Under the pieces are notes generated by a model that saw only the letters and a list, made by a program, of their open reading frames with translations, did no database searches and was not told the DNA's origin. From Paramoeba atlantica (Eukaryota; Discosea), in contig CDRNVI010000051.1 of the NCBI GenBank assembly GCA_977017575.1, positions 62,001 to 126,000 on the forward strand: a stretch of DNA of 64,000 nucleotides. Direction: 5' to 3'. Below, piece after piece: positions 45,386-54,863 of the stretch (position 1 is the first letter of the stretch; the number at the start of each line of letters is the position of its first letter). Position numbers and translations under genes: made by a program.

Positions 45386-46717
45386 TTACCTTCCTTTCCA
45401 CATACGTTGCACCTCTCGCAACAAATCCTCATGCCGAATCGTGTACGCTAAATTCTTAGAGAGACTCCCTCTTTTTCTTTGCTGCTGTCTGTTGGCCCTG
45501 TCATTTACTGGTTCCTGTACACCCTCCGCTGTGGCGCTCGAGGTGGACACTACACCCACCTGCGCGACTGGCTGTCCCAGCAAATACGCCAAACCGACTG
45601 AACCTGGATTATTATCCTGTGCGCTATTTCCCTCTCCCTCAATGGGAATCGTCGAACTACCGGAGGCATTAACGGAACCTTCCCTTGGCTGAGGACCATA
45701 GCGCCGTAAGCTCTGCGCCTCCGTATCCGCGGAACCCGGCAGATACGAATATTCGCACACCCCTCGCAAGTCCTCCCGCGGGATATATTCCTCACAGCTA
45801 AAACAAAACCTGTGCGCGAACGCAATAAACAGCATTTCGATACAAATACAGAAATCCTGCAGCCCCATCGCGACCTCGGAATCCGTCCAGTACCCGAACG
45901 ACGGCAACAGCCCGAGCGCGTGTAACAGCTCAAAAAACACCCCTTGCCAGAAGGAGAGAAAAATCACACTCTTAATGCACAAAAACTTCCCCAGGGGGCG
46001 TTGCCCCGCGAGCCAGTCCCGTGTGGCGCGGTAGAAATACACCAACGCGGTGAAGGCCACCGTGACGCTCCCATTCACCACAAGGCTAATCCAGAAATAG
46101 CCTTTTGTAACCTCCATCGTCGGGCGGTACACCCTCCCGGCCTCCAGCACCAGCACCGCTGCCGTACACAGCGGTTTCAGCACCATAAACTGAAACACCG
46201 CGAAATGGCAGACCCGCAAAAACGACGGGGTGAGCCTTAAAGGGTTAAAAAAGTAGTGAAAAGGAAAATAATGCCGCAGCGGGGGCCTCTTGGTGGTTTG
46301 CAGACACCCCAGCAAGGTCTCCGCGCCCCCCAGGAGCTCCACCATGAGCGTAAAGAAGTTATACAGCGCGTAGCTCTCGTAGGCGTCACGGATTAAATCG
46401 AGGACCCGCGCGGCGGCGGGGAGCCCAAGACTCGCGAAACTGATCACCGCGTAGACGGGGACCATGAAGAGTACTCGGAGGATTTTACTTTGTTTGTTCG
46501 GCGCGTGGAAGGCCTCGAGATGCTGCAGCATTTGGAACAGGGAGAGTAGGGAGGCCCAGAGGGCGGCGTACCCGGCCAGGAGGAGGGGGAGGGGGGGAAG
46601 GCTTGGAGAGGGGAAGAGAAAAAAAAGAAAAAGCAGGAGAAGGAGAGGGGGGAGGATGCAGAGCGCGAGCCCGGCGGAGTGGTAGAGGGGGGGCCGGGAG
46701 GAGGAGGGGGGGATCAT
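45386..46717 (-). CDS. TMEM184/organic solute transporter alpha-type membrane protein
   Basis: A 443-residue protein from ATG 46717; the frame is open for 43 more codons upstream but without ATG. Seven hydrophobic segments can be seen, the first with LCILPPLLLLLFLFFLF. Family hallmarks follow in order: the QMLQHLEAF run after TM2, LRVLFMVPVYAVISFASLGL, AYESYALYNFFTLMVELLGG (the signature of the family), LKPLCTAAVLVLEA and KFLCIKSVIFLSFWQGVFFE, then GLQDFCICIEMLFIAFAHRF. The tail of about 120 residues is hydrophilic. Members sit in plasma or endosomal membranes and several are linked to solute or lipid export; the substrate here is unknown. It is GC-rich like the 1171-residue gene and unlike the LRR genes. 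Confidence 0.9.
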   Translation of the reverse strand: MIPPSSSRPPLYHSAGLALCILPPLLLLLFLFFLFPSPSLPPLPLLLAGYAALWASLLSLFQMLQHLEAFHAPNKQSKILRVLFMVPVYAVISFASLGLPAAARVLDLIRDAYESYALYNFFTLMVELLGGAETLLGCLQTTKRPPLRHYFPFHYFFNPLRLTPSFLRVCHFAVFQFMVLKPLCTAAVLVLEAGRVYRPTMEVTKGYFWISLVVNGSVTVAFTALVYFYRATRDWLAGQRPLGKFLCIKSVIFLSFWQGVFFELLHALGLLPSFGYWTDSEVAMGLQDFCICIEMLFIAFAHRFCFSCEEYIPREDLRGVCEYSYLPGSADTEAQSLRRYGPQPREGSVNASGSSTIPIEGEGNSAQDNNPGSVGLAYLLGQPVAQVGVVSTSSATAEGVQEPVNDRANRQQQRKRGSLSKNLAYTIRHEDLLREVQRMWKGR

Positions 46718-46859
46718 GGGGGAGGCAAGAGGGGGAGGGGAAGGGGGGGCATGGGGTGGAGGGGAGGGGGCGTTTTTTTTAGAGTGAAGAGTTGCGGAAA
46801 AGAGGAGAAAAGGAAGGTAAAAGAGAGGAGGGTTGAGTACTACCAATGCTGGGAGAGAG

Positions 46860-47788
46860 GGGGGGGTAAAATAATTCCCGCTTCAGGGTAAGAACCGTTT
46901 CGATCATGTATTGCCCCTTTTAACCTCTTTCGTTAAGGTTTTGCCGCAAAAAAACATTGGAGTTACTTGAAACTTCTCATTGTATGCGGTGACGAAAAGA
47001 ACGCTGGCACTGTAAGCCGGAGACTCCGAGAAGAGCGTATCACTAATTTAACTCCCCAGTCAGTTCGCAATGCTCTGCGTTCAAATGGGCTACAAGCCGG
47101 TAAACGTATAAAAAAGCCGAAGCTTACTCGACGTCAAAAGAAACTGTGACTAAAGTTTGCTTTCCGACACCAGCATTGGACCTTCGCAGATTGGTGAAAG
47201 GTGTTATGGTCGGACGAGACAAAGCTTTGTCGCTTCGAGAATGTGGGGGACAATTGGGTCTACAAGTCTCCAGGGAAAGGTTTGAGTGACAGGACCACCC
47301 GTGGGACAGTCAAGTACGGAGGGGGGTCCATCATGCTATGGGGCTGCATGGCACCTACTGGTGTGGGGAAGATCGTTCTTGCTGATGGTAACATGAATGC
47401 AGAACAATACGTTCGCATTCTTCGCGACAATCTTGAAATTTCTCTAGAAGACCTTGGCCTGAAGAAAGATCTTATGATTTTTCAACAGGACAACGATCCG
47501 AAGCATACGAGCAAATCGGCAAAGAACTTCTTTGCTGATGAGTCGTAAACGCTTCTGGAGTGGCCTCCGCTGTCCCCCGATCTCAATCGCATTGAGAACA
47601 TTTGGAATCACCTCAAAAGGGCGATTGCAGGTCGTTGCAACGCACCAACAGGAATTTTGGAACTCTGGAAGTGGGCCCAAGAAGAATGGGCTAAAATTCC
47701 AGAAAGTCTGTGTTGCTCTGTGGTAGAAAGCATGCCTCGACGAATGAAGGCTGTAATCAAGGCGAAAGGGGGCGTCACGAAGTACTAA
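46860..47788 (+). pseudogene. Tc1 transposase, one frame with three in-frame stops
   Basis: From about 46967 a single frame reads the classic Tc1 order: VSRRLREERITNLTPQSVRN (second helix-turn-helix), KVLWSDETKLCRF (first D), YGGGSIMLWGCMAPTGVGKI, LMIFQQDNDPKHTSKSAKNF (second D), WPPLSPDLNRIENIWNHLKR (E, DD34E spacing), EEWAKIPESL, and AVIKAKGGVTKY at the end. Stops lie at about 47149 (TGA), 47190 (TGA) and 47546 (TAA). There is no frameshift, so decay is recent. The N-terminal half of the DNA-binding domain is not clear. Confidence 0.85.
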
Positions 47789-47887
47789 GGGATAAGTCTA
47801 AAATTAAGTTTTAAGTGAAAGTATATTGTATTCTCCGTCAAAAATATTTTTTTTCAAAATTGCAAAAAAAAATCCTCGGACGATCCC

Positions 47888-50010
47888 GTGTGCGCTCGGT
47901 GGAGACGAAAGCACGAAGGAAATGACTCCTGCATGAAGGATAGCATGGGTCACTATCTTCATCTGAAGTGTCGTCGCTGTGGTCATATCACGCACTCAAT
48001 ACCACAATCCGCTCTTTGTGCTCATGCACGTGTGTGTGAACACCGTGCATTGTCACAGAAAGATCGATCCATCGAATCAACTACGTCGGGTCGATTATGC
48101 CACGAGATAGTTCCCCAACTCCTTTGCACAACGTCTGGATCACTATCTTCGACACTGGCCTTGCTACAAAAATATGAATCATTCAGAGCTCAGGTGCCAT
48201 CGGAGGATGTTGGTAATGTACTTCCGAAGAATGTCCGTACTCTCTATTGCGACATGCACAGATTGGAAGAGCATGTTTCGGGTGATATACGTAGTTCTGT
48301 AGATGAATACGATCTTTTCGGTATGGCCATTGATGCGGGAATCATTCGATTACATCATGAACATGTTCTTATTGCAGTATTATACGTAGGCCCCTATAGA
48401 TGGCTGATGCCACCAATGTACCACCCAAAGTTCGGAGCTTTCAGCGGTAAAGATACTGCCGAAATTGTGGTCAGAGAACTAAAGAGGTGACTTCAAGGAG
48501 CACGTTTTTCCAAGCTAGCGTATCTGGTGGTAGATGGGTGCGCAGTGAATCACGTAGCACGTTCTGAGGCGTACAGTGCACTGGGTGAACTATATTCGCA
48601 AATTGACCCTATAGGCGAATCCGACTGGAGAGACTTCCATCAAAATTTCACCGCTGCTGAACCACATTTAGTACTCATACCATGCATTGGACACTTCCTT
48701 AACAACGTCGCAAAAGACGCTTTGAAGGAATACGAAGAAACTGATCTCTTTAAGCTAAGGAAAGCCTTCGCCCAATCATTCTACGGTTCTACTCGAAATT
48801 CTGGGCGAGGAGGTGAGTATGCAGGTGTCGCACTTGAGGTTCACCTTGCGGACTTCGATGATAAGCTCCAAAGCGCCATCGGAAAGCTGCGTCAAAGGCA
48901 TGGAATGCTAGACGCACAATAGCTAGACTGCCAGGCTAAGGTTGGGGTCCTAAAAATGTTATTAGAAGCTGTACAGGTGTTAATGCTAGTTGTTCTTTCC
49001 GCTCAGGACCTCCATGAAAAATTGTCTTCGCCAGATCTCACATTGAAAGAGAAGCATGAGACCCTACGCGTTGCATTTTCTTCCCTTGATACTGATATTG
49101 AGACAGCTAAGCGTGCCCCTGTGTGCAAGACTCCGAAGTTGGGTGGAGTTACGCGTTAGAGTTCAGATAAATTTTTATCAATTCAGTACCTTGCACAGGT
49201 GCTCCCAACTGTTGCTCGGTTCATACAGCGTCTTGCTACCCGACCGACGAAGGTGCCGTCCGCCTCAGTAATAAAATGCTACAAAATTTTGTCTCAACCA
49301 GATGCTATTTAAAACGTGATAGATACAGCGCATGCCTTTCTCAAACGGCTACATCCTTCGCAAAACGCACTCAAACTTTTTTCGGATGACAAACGAAAAC
49401 CTATGGCAACTTCGGTGATACCTGTCTTGCAAAAATGAAAGAACGATGCGATTCACAATGACAGTTTGCAAAGCGCACTAAATTATCATTCACAGCGTTT
49501 AGAAAAGCATCATTCTATGAAATTTGGGAGCAAGGTTTTGTGGTTGAGTCCTCCATATACGTATAACATTCCGCGACAAAACTATTTCTCCACCTTCCGT
49601 CGACGTTATTAACGACATGCTCGGTAACAACATCCCGATGTTTCAGTGTTCTGTTGAAGCGTGGGAGTTCGTTTTCTGCCAGGATTTCAATTGGCCGGGA
49701 GGGAACTGCACCGAAACTGAGTGGTGGGAAGGCGTTGGAAAGTTTGAATTTCCCGATGTGTATCATATTGCGAAGTGCTATCTCTGGGTTCCTCCTGTAC
49801 TTACCCAATGTGACTCAATAATCTCAATAATGGGTGACAAATTCAACTCTCGACAAACATCGCTATCTCCAGAACACGTTTGTACCCAGATGTTTTTGCA
49901 CGCCAACTTGGAGCATGTTAACAAATTATGCGGCGTTCAAATTTTTGAAGCTGAAGAAAAGTTATCCGACGATCAAAACTGAGCTGAAGAAGTGTTGTAT
50001 TCATATTAGA
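47888..50010 (+). pseudogene. hAT transposase relic
   Basis: A Cys/His segment CRRCGHITHS ... CAHARVCEHR may be the BED-like finger. Then follow AIDAG (first catalytic region), YLVVDGCAVNHVA (second), and CIGHFLNNVAKDAL, the typical hAT block. After PKLGGVTR the frame is lost, and the dimerisation domain is found in another frame (49617-49982): WWEGVGKFEFPDVYHIAKCY, PPVLTQCDSIISIMG, LSPEHVCTQMFLHANL. In-frame stops at about 48488, 48920 and 49157 and at least one frameshift. It is a nearly full-length but dead element. Confidence 0.8.
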
Positions 50011-50391
50011 TTTAAATAAAGGAGTGTTAAAGTTTTGTCCATGTTAATATTCATACGTCCAGAGCTCCGTTTCGTTGTATTTCTTCCTCGCATCTGAGAT
50101 ATTTTTCTCTGGTTTTTCTCTGTGTTGAACAATAGAAATACATTGTTTCGTTTTACATTTATTATGACTAGTGTTATTTTGAAGCTATTATGACTAGTGT
50201 TATTTTTGAACCTGAAGAAAAGTTATCAGACGATCAAAACTGAGCTGAAGAAGTGTTGTATTCATATTAAATTTAAATAAAGAAGTGTTAAAGTTTTATC
50301 CATGTTAATATTCATACGTCCAGAGCTCCGTTTCGCTGTATTTCTTCCTCGTATCTGAGATATTCTTCTCTGGTTTTTCTCTCAGTGTTGT
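49944..50391. repeat. 190-bp direct duplication at the hAT 3' end
   Basis: 49944-50133 and 50202-50391 are about 95 percent alike (GATCAAAACTGAGCTGAAGA, GTGTTGTATTCATATTARAT, TTCATACGTCCAGAGCTCCG). The spacer holds a short duplication of ATTATGACTAGTGTTATTTT. The last coding residues of the hAT element lie in the first copy, so the duplication followed insertion. Confidence 0.85.
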
Positions 50392-50399
50392 TATTGTTA

Positions 50400-51112
50400 T
50401 TGTCGGAACTACGTTTTACGTGGCTTTTCTCAGTATCGTGCTAGTGCTTGGAGTATTTCTTCGCGTATCTCTATTAATAACAAACACTCCTGAAGGTAAG
50501 TCATGCTCAGTACACTATCTTACGAATCGATTATATTACATTCGTGTATTTAGGTATAAATGTATTTATGATCGAACCTATCTTTCTCACCATATCATAC
50601 ATTGTAGGACAATGAAAATGCGAGATCTCACCCCTTTCCACCCCTCCAAGTCCCCGCCTATTCACCCCTTCACTCCACCTCTCGCTGAGTACACAGAACG
50701 TGCATATTCTTCCACCTTGCTGTGCGCGCATCCGCGAAACCGCTTTGTGGTCAACCAAATTAACTACTCGTTAATTAGTGGTTAATTAACACGGTTAATT
50801 GGTTAATTGGTAAATTAACTGTTGGGGTATGTAGTACCCACGCGTACACTACTCTGATATACTACTTCAATGCACACGACACCTGGCCACAGGGAAACAC
50901 CAGCAATAAAAAAGTGTTAAACATGTGAACAGTTTTTTTTGCATACTGTATGTTTGAAATACGTTTCCGTATATTTTCGGTCAAAAGGTTATCAAATATT
51001 ATGAATATGTCCGGTGCCCACGGACTATAAATTGATCACTGCAATGAAGACACTACTTGATTCAACGCAATGAATTTTCCGAACCAAGAACCACTATGGT
51101 GGATGCATGGAT
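50400..51112. other. Intergenic repeat mosaic
   Basis: About 50400-50470 resembles 61975-62045 (TTTCTCAGTATCGTG, CTTGGAGTATTTCTTC). A TTAATTGG-type cluster lies at 50755-50815. The repeat shared with 14240-14395 is at 50830-50965. No gene is supported. Confidence 0.5.
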
Positions 51113-51994
51113 TCAAACCCATTGTTCGAGTGATGAGTCAAAGAGGTTGTCACTCAGGTGTATTTGTTTCAGCTTGTCCTTGTCTAGGCCTTCTGCGGTT
51201 ACTCCGGTGAGCTGGTTCTTCGAGAGATCAAGATGCCATAGTGAAGACGGAAGAGACGAAAGATTAGTAGTCCCCTCGAAACGATTACTTTCCAGAGCAA
51301 GTAAGCCCATGGATTTCGGGAGATGATCAAGATCTAGCGTCCCGGTCAGCATATTGTCATTCAAGGCAAGGACGCTTATCCCAGGAGGTAATGCGTGAAG
51401 CTCAATCGGTCCTTCAAAACGATTATCCCCAGAGTATATTTTCCTTATTTTTGGGGGTAACTGAGTGAGATCGACAGGGCCTTCTAGCTTATTACCCTTT
51501 ATGTATAGCTCTTGAAGCTGTACAGGTAGTGTCGTGAAATCAAACACACCTCGATGTGTGTGTTCTGCAGCATTAAAGGATTCTAGTGGTGTGACCAAAT
51601 CGGAGGAATGTAAGATTCCCGTTAAAGCTCTTCCGATGATACTATGTTCGGTATTAACGTAGGTGACGTGTGGGGGCAAGTAACTCCATGTAAGGTTACC
51701 GGAGAGCGGGAAATACCTCCATTGTAGGCGTGAAACTTGGGATTCAGCGTTACACTTTACGCCTTTCCAAGAACAAGCGGAGGGTCGCTTCTTCCACGAA
51801 GGAGGGGTGTCATGAAGATTTAATACGAGACGGCGCATCATGTCGATCTCAGAGAGGGTTACTGAGCTGACCTTGCTTCCAAATTTTCGTCTCTTCTGCG
51901 GAGGTTGTTGCGGCAGGTCGTCCAGAGTGACACAACAATGAGAATGGAAAACAAACACGCGTAGGAGTAGCAGGTAAAGCCAGCCACTTGTCAT
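51113..51994 (-). CDS. Secreted leucine-rich-repeat protein, subfamily D
   Basis: A 293-residue protein with the clearest signal peptide of the family (MTSGWLYLLLLRVFVFHSHC). The usual KVRG segment is replaced by GSKVSSVTLSEIDMMRRLVL. The cap is W-K-K-R-P-S-A-C-S-W-K-G-V-K-C. Repeats include LPVQLQELYIKGNKLEGPV, LPPKIRKIYSGDNRFEGPI, LPPGISVLALNDNMLTGTL and LPSSLWHLDLSKNQLTGVT. Between repeats 1 and 3 there is an irregular insert (IGRALTGILHSSDLVTPLES). The protein ends in LKQIHLSDNLFDSSLEQWV, with no anchor. It looks functional. Confidence 0.87.
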   Translation of the reverse strand: MTSGWLYLLLLRVFVFHSHCCVTLDDLPQQPPQKRRKFGSKVSSVTLSEIDMMRRLVLNLHDTPPSWKKRPSACSWKGVKCNAESQVSRLQWRYFPLSGNLTWSYLPPHVTYVNTEHSIIGRALTGILHSSDLVTPLESFNAAEHTHRGVFDFTTLPVQLQELYIKGNKLEGPVDLTQLPPKIRKIYSGDNRFEGPIELHALPPGISVLALNDNMLTGTLDLDHLPKSMGLLALESNRFEGTTNLSSLPSSLWHLDLSKNQLTGVTAEGLDKDKLKQIHLSDNLFDSSLEQWV

Positions 51995-52085
51995 AAAGTA
52001 CTAAGAATCAAGAAAGTTCTTCAAAAAGTTAAACCTGATACTACCATGATCCGTCAAGGGATCAAGGGTCCCGGAGTGTAGAAAT

Positions 52086-52300
52086 ATATTGTATACGTGC
52101 AAATACCTGCGATTTGCAACAAATCAATAGCTGTATTTTCATACAGCGTTTATATCAACGTTGCGTTTCGCAAATTGAAGAACGAACAAGACACAGATTG
52201 CGTAAACACGCTTCGTAGCTTTCGAAAGCGTTGTTCCATCGTTGTTCAGCGGCAATCACTGTGGGTGTTAGTGGGCTTTTTTAAGGTAAATTGAATACTA
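52086..52300 (+). pseudogene. Tc1/mariner transposase 3' scrap
   Basis: Reads VAFRKLKNEQDTDCVNTLRS, F, KRCSIVVQRQSLWVLV. It is the end of the same family as the relic at 28960-30084 (VTFRNLDNEQNTYCLNTLRS). Ends with CACTGTGGGTGTTAGT. Nothing upstream of this block survives. Confidence 0.65.
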
Positions 52301-52400
52301 TCCCTCCCTATTTAATAGGGCTACGTGCCCCCCCTTTAATAGGGCCATTTTGTCTGGAAGGCCCAAATAGATTTCAGGGAAGATCAAAAAAAAATCGATT
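52296..52400 (+). repeat. TTAATA/CCCC terminal repeat, copy 3
   Basis: CCCTCCCTATTTAATAGGGC, CCTTTAATAGGGCC, TTTGTCTGGAAGGCCC and GATTTCAGGGAAG. It matches 31826-31950 in the same orientation. Confidence 0.6.
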
Positions 52401-52559
52401 TTTTTTCAGCTCTACCCCAACAACAAAAAGTTTATCGAAAGGGAGCAGAACCTTGTTTAACAACGAAAAAAAAGGCGCCGCGACCGGTTTGTGCAGGGTG
52501 TGCAGATATTTCGTGTGCTAAAATTATGGTCATGAGCAAGGTTGGGTCATGGGATGCAG

Positions 52560-53330
52560 GGGACGGCGTTTCATGGCTCAGAGAGCACAAACTCATTACC
52601 TAAACCGTAAAATGTGAACGTGGACATCCGCAAACCACGTGCGTTGGGGCGATGGGCATGTCCCGTGCGCACTTGTCGAGCCCGATACGCGCTGGAGTCT
52701 CCACTTCTGCTCTCGAAATGTCAACTCACTTCTACCCAGGTAATCCTAGGCCACATTGTGTATTCACGCTCAATGAAAGGAAAGGATGTAGCCGAAGAGT
52801 GGAATTTCTGAGCAGGCGCTATGCAAGTTATGCCAGACGTTGGATCATATCATGGCATGGGCTCATCAGTATCGAAGACAAGAGGTGGAAGGGACACTTG
52901 CCTTTATACAAGTGGATGAAACATTTTTTTCTAAAATCATCAGAATCGAAGAGTCCGCCCGGCGGGAAGCGACATTGCGCAAACTTTATGTGAAACCTGC
53001 AGAGCGGGAAAACTTGAAAAAATTTTTATTACGCCAGTCTCTGATAAAAGAGGCCAAACTTTAGTTCCACTTGTGACTGAGATGACTCTAAGACCCCGAA
53101 CAAGGATATGGACGGATGGCGCGGGACGCAATGCTCCAGGATTTGCAAGAAGTTATCGTTTAGAACAGACCATTCATCGAGATGAATGGATGACAGAAGG
53201 GGGTTCATACCAACACGGTCGAGGGGGCGAATACTTAAAAAAAGACTCACATCTGAGGGGGGGAGTTTGGGAAGAAAAGAGGACACTCGAGAGGCACGTC
53301 TTCGTGCCCTAGCAGAAAAGGTTCGCTAAA
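52560..53330 (+). pseudogene. Merlin/IS1595-type transposase relic
   Basis: Pieces: GTLAFIQVDETFFSKIIRIE (first catalytic D in QVDETF, as in the intact copy's LQVDETFIGK), TRIWTDGAGRN (second D) and a YLKK-type run after the H-x-D/N region, the second half in a separate frame from the first. It is less preserved than the 59.9 kb copy, with frameshifts and several stops. Confidence 0.55.
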
Positions 53331-53486
53331 AAGCTACCACAAATGCCCGCGAATAAGAATATTTGAGGATATACAACACTTCTGTTTTGAGATGCCCCCC
53401 TGTATATGACCCGAGTGTTAATCTGACCCGAGTGCAACCCCTTATATTCCAATGTACAAAATCAGTCTCCATTATTAACTTAAAGC

Positions 53487-54596
53487 CTACCCTTCATATT
53501 TCCCTAAGGCGACGAGGTGCCACCCATCCTGGTCAAGTGCATTCCACCATGTAGAATCCACAAACTGTTCCGTCGATTCTTCGATCTTTTCGATGCTCTC
53601 CTGAAGACGCTCAGGAACAGATCCGTTATAAGCAAACCATTCACCTGACATTGCTTCATATTTCGCAAACCGAGTTGGAATAGAACTCAAATCAGTTTTC
53701 ATCCGAGGAGGGTTTGAAACACAAAGTGTGGATAACTTATGGGGTTTTCGATACATATCTATGTACACGGTAAGGTCGTTCTTAAAAAAAGAGGCAAATT
53801 TCAAGCGATTGGGAAGGACCGAAATGTCCACTTCGCCAACAAATTTATTGTCAGCCAGTGCAAGCCCTTTCAGGGAACGCGACAGTCTTGAAAAATCGAG
53901 CGATCCCGTGAAAGAGTTGTTATACAAGGAGAGCGATATTAGCGACGATGGGAGGTGACTCACATCGACCGATCCTTCCAAACGGTTGCAGTCAAGGGCC
54001 AATTCTACAATGGATGCAGGCAGCGATGTAAAGCACACAGGACCCGAAAAAGCGTTTTCATACAAATATATAATCCGGATCTGCGGGGGCAATGTGGTGA
54101 AATCCAGTCCTCCCGTAAAATGGTTACTATGGCCCCAAAGTCGTGTAAATACTCGAGGAAGATCATTAAGAGGGAAGGGGCCGCTGAGTTGATTCCAGCC
54201 TACGCGAAAATCTTCTAGCGAATCCATTCGTCCAAGTTCAACCCGACCGCAGATCCTGTTCTTATAAAAAAGGCCGTTCTTTAGTGTACTCGGCAGAAAC
54301 AAAAAGTTCATACTTCCTCGCAGTCCCATTTCGAACCATTCGATTTCAACGACATCACGATTTGAGTTTACATGAATTCCGTTCCAGTTCATCGCATTTC
54401 GCTCCACAGTCCACGAGGGATCGGGATTAGAGAGGTTGGCAACAAGTCTTGCTAGGTTGTATTCAGGAGCTAGAACGGACGTATGTACTTTAGATGGCCG
54501 TGTTATTGGTGTGTCGCAGCCAGAAAACAGTAACAATTTGAAAATGCTACTCAGCACGTGGATATTGACTGACTTCATGTTATCTAAATTAATCAT
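53487..54596 (-). CDS. Secreted leucine-rich-repeat protein with C-terminal extension, subfamily E
   Basis: The longest family member, 369 residues. MINLDNMKSVNIHVLSSIFK, LLLFSGC forms a likely signal peptide. The segment is RPSKVHTSVLAPEYNLARLV and the cap is altered: W-T-V-E-R-N-A-M-N-W-N-G-I-H-V, with both cysteines lost. About ten LRRs follow, e.g. LPPQIRIIYLYENAFSGPV, LPASIVELALDCNRLEGSV, LPSSLISLSLYNNSFTGSL and LSRSLKGLALADNKFVGEV. After about residue 300 comes a 65-residue acidic extension (ERLQESIEKIEESTEQFVDS, TWWNALDQDGWHLVALGKY) not seen in other members. No membrane helix. Probably functional, with a distinct cap fold. Confidence 0.87.
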   Translation of the reverse strand: MINLDNMKSVNIHVLSSIFKLLLFSGCDTPITRPSKVHTSVLAPEYNLARLVANLSNPDPSWTVERNAMNWNGIHVNSNRDVVEIEWFEMGLRGSMNFLFLPSTLKNGLFYKNRICGRVELGRMDSLEDFRVGWNQLSGPFPLNDLPRVFTRLWGHSNHFTGGLDFTTLPPQIRIIYLYENAFSGPVCFTSLPASIVELALDCNRLEGSVDVSHLPSSLISLSLYNNSFTGSLDFSRLSRSLKGLALADNKFVGEVDISVLPNRLKFASFFKNDLTVYIDMYRKPHKLSTLCVSNPPRMKTDLSSIPTRFAKYEAMSGEWFAYNGSVPERLQESIEKIEESTEQFVDSTWWNALDQDGWHLVALGKYEG

Positions 54597-54860
54597 TTAT
54601 TTTGAGAAAAAGATAAAGTGCAAAAGAATTAAGGAAATGTCAAGGCTTCTCGATTCTAAGGTGGATTGTCAATATCAGTGCACCAAATTTTCATACTCAG
54701 TGCACCATAATTTATATTATTGTCATAGTCAGTGCACCAAGAGATACTTTTTCGCATATTTTGATAGGTATCTTTTTGATCAGATTGAACCAAGTTTGCA
54801 CACTTTTCAAAAATTCTCTTAAAAGTAACTAACTTCTTTTTATTTCCACATCGCTCAATA
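54597..54860. other. Short region with CAGTGCACCA direct repeats
   Basis: TCAGTGCACCA occurs three times (about 54675, 54697, 54729) in direct orientation, 22 and 32 bp apart, just before the IS30-like ORF. They may be subterminal transposase-binding repeats of that element. No matching right end was found. Confidence 0.45.
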
Positions 54861-54863
54861 TAA

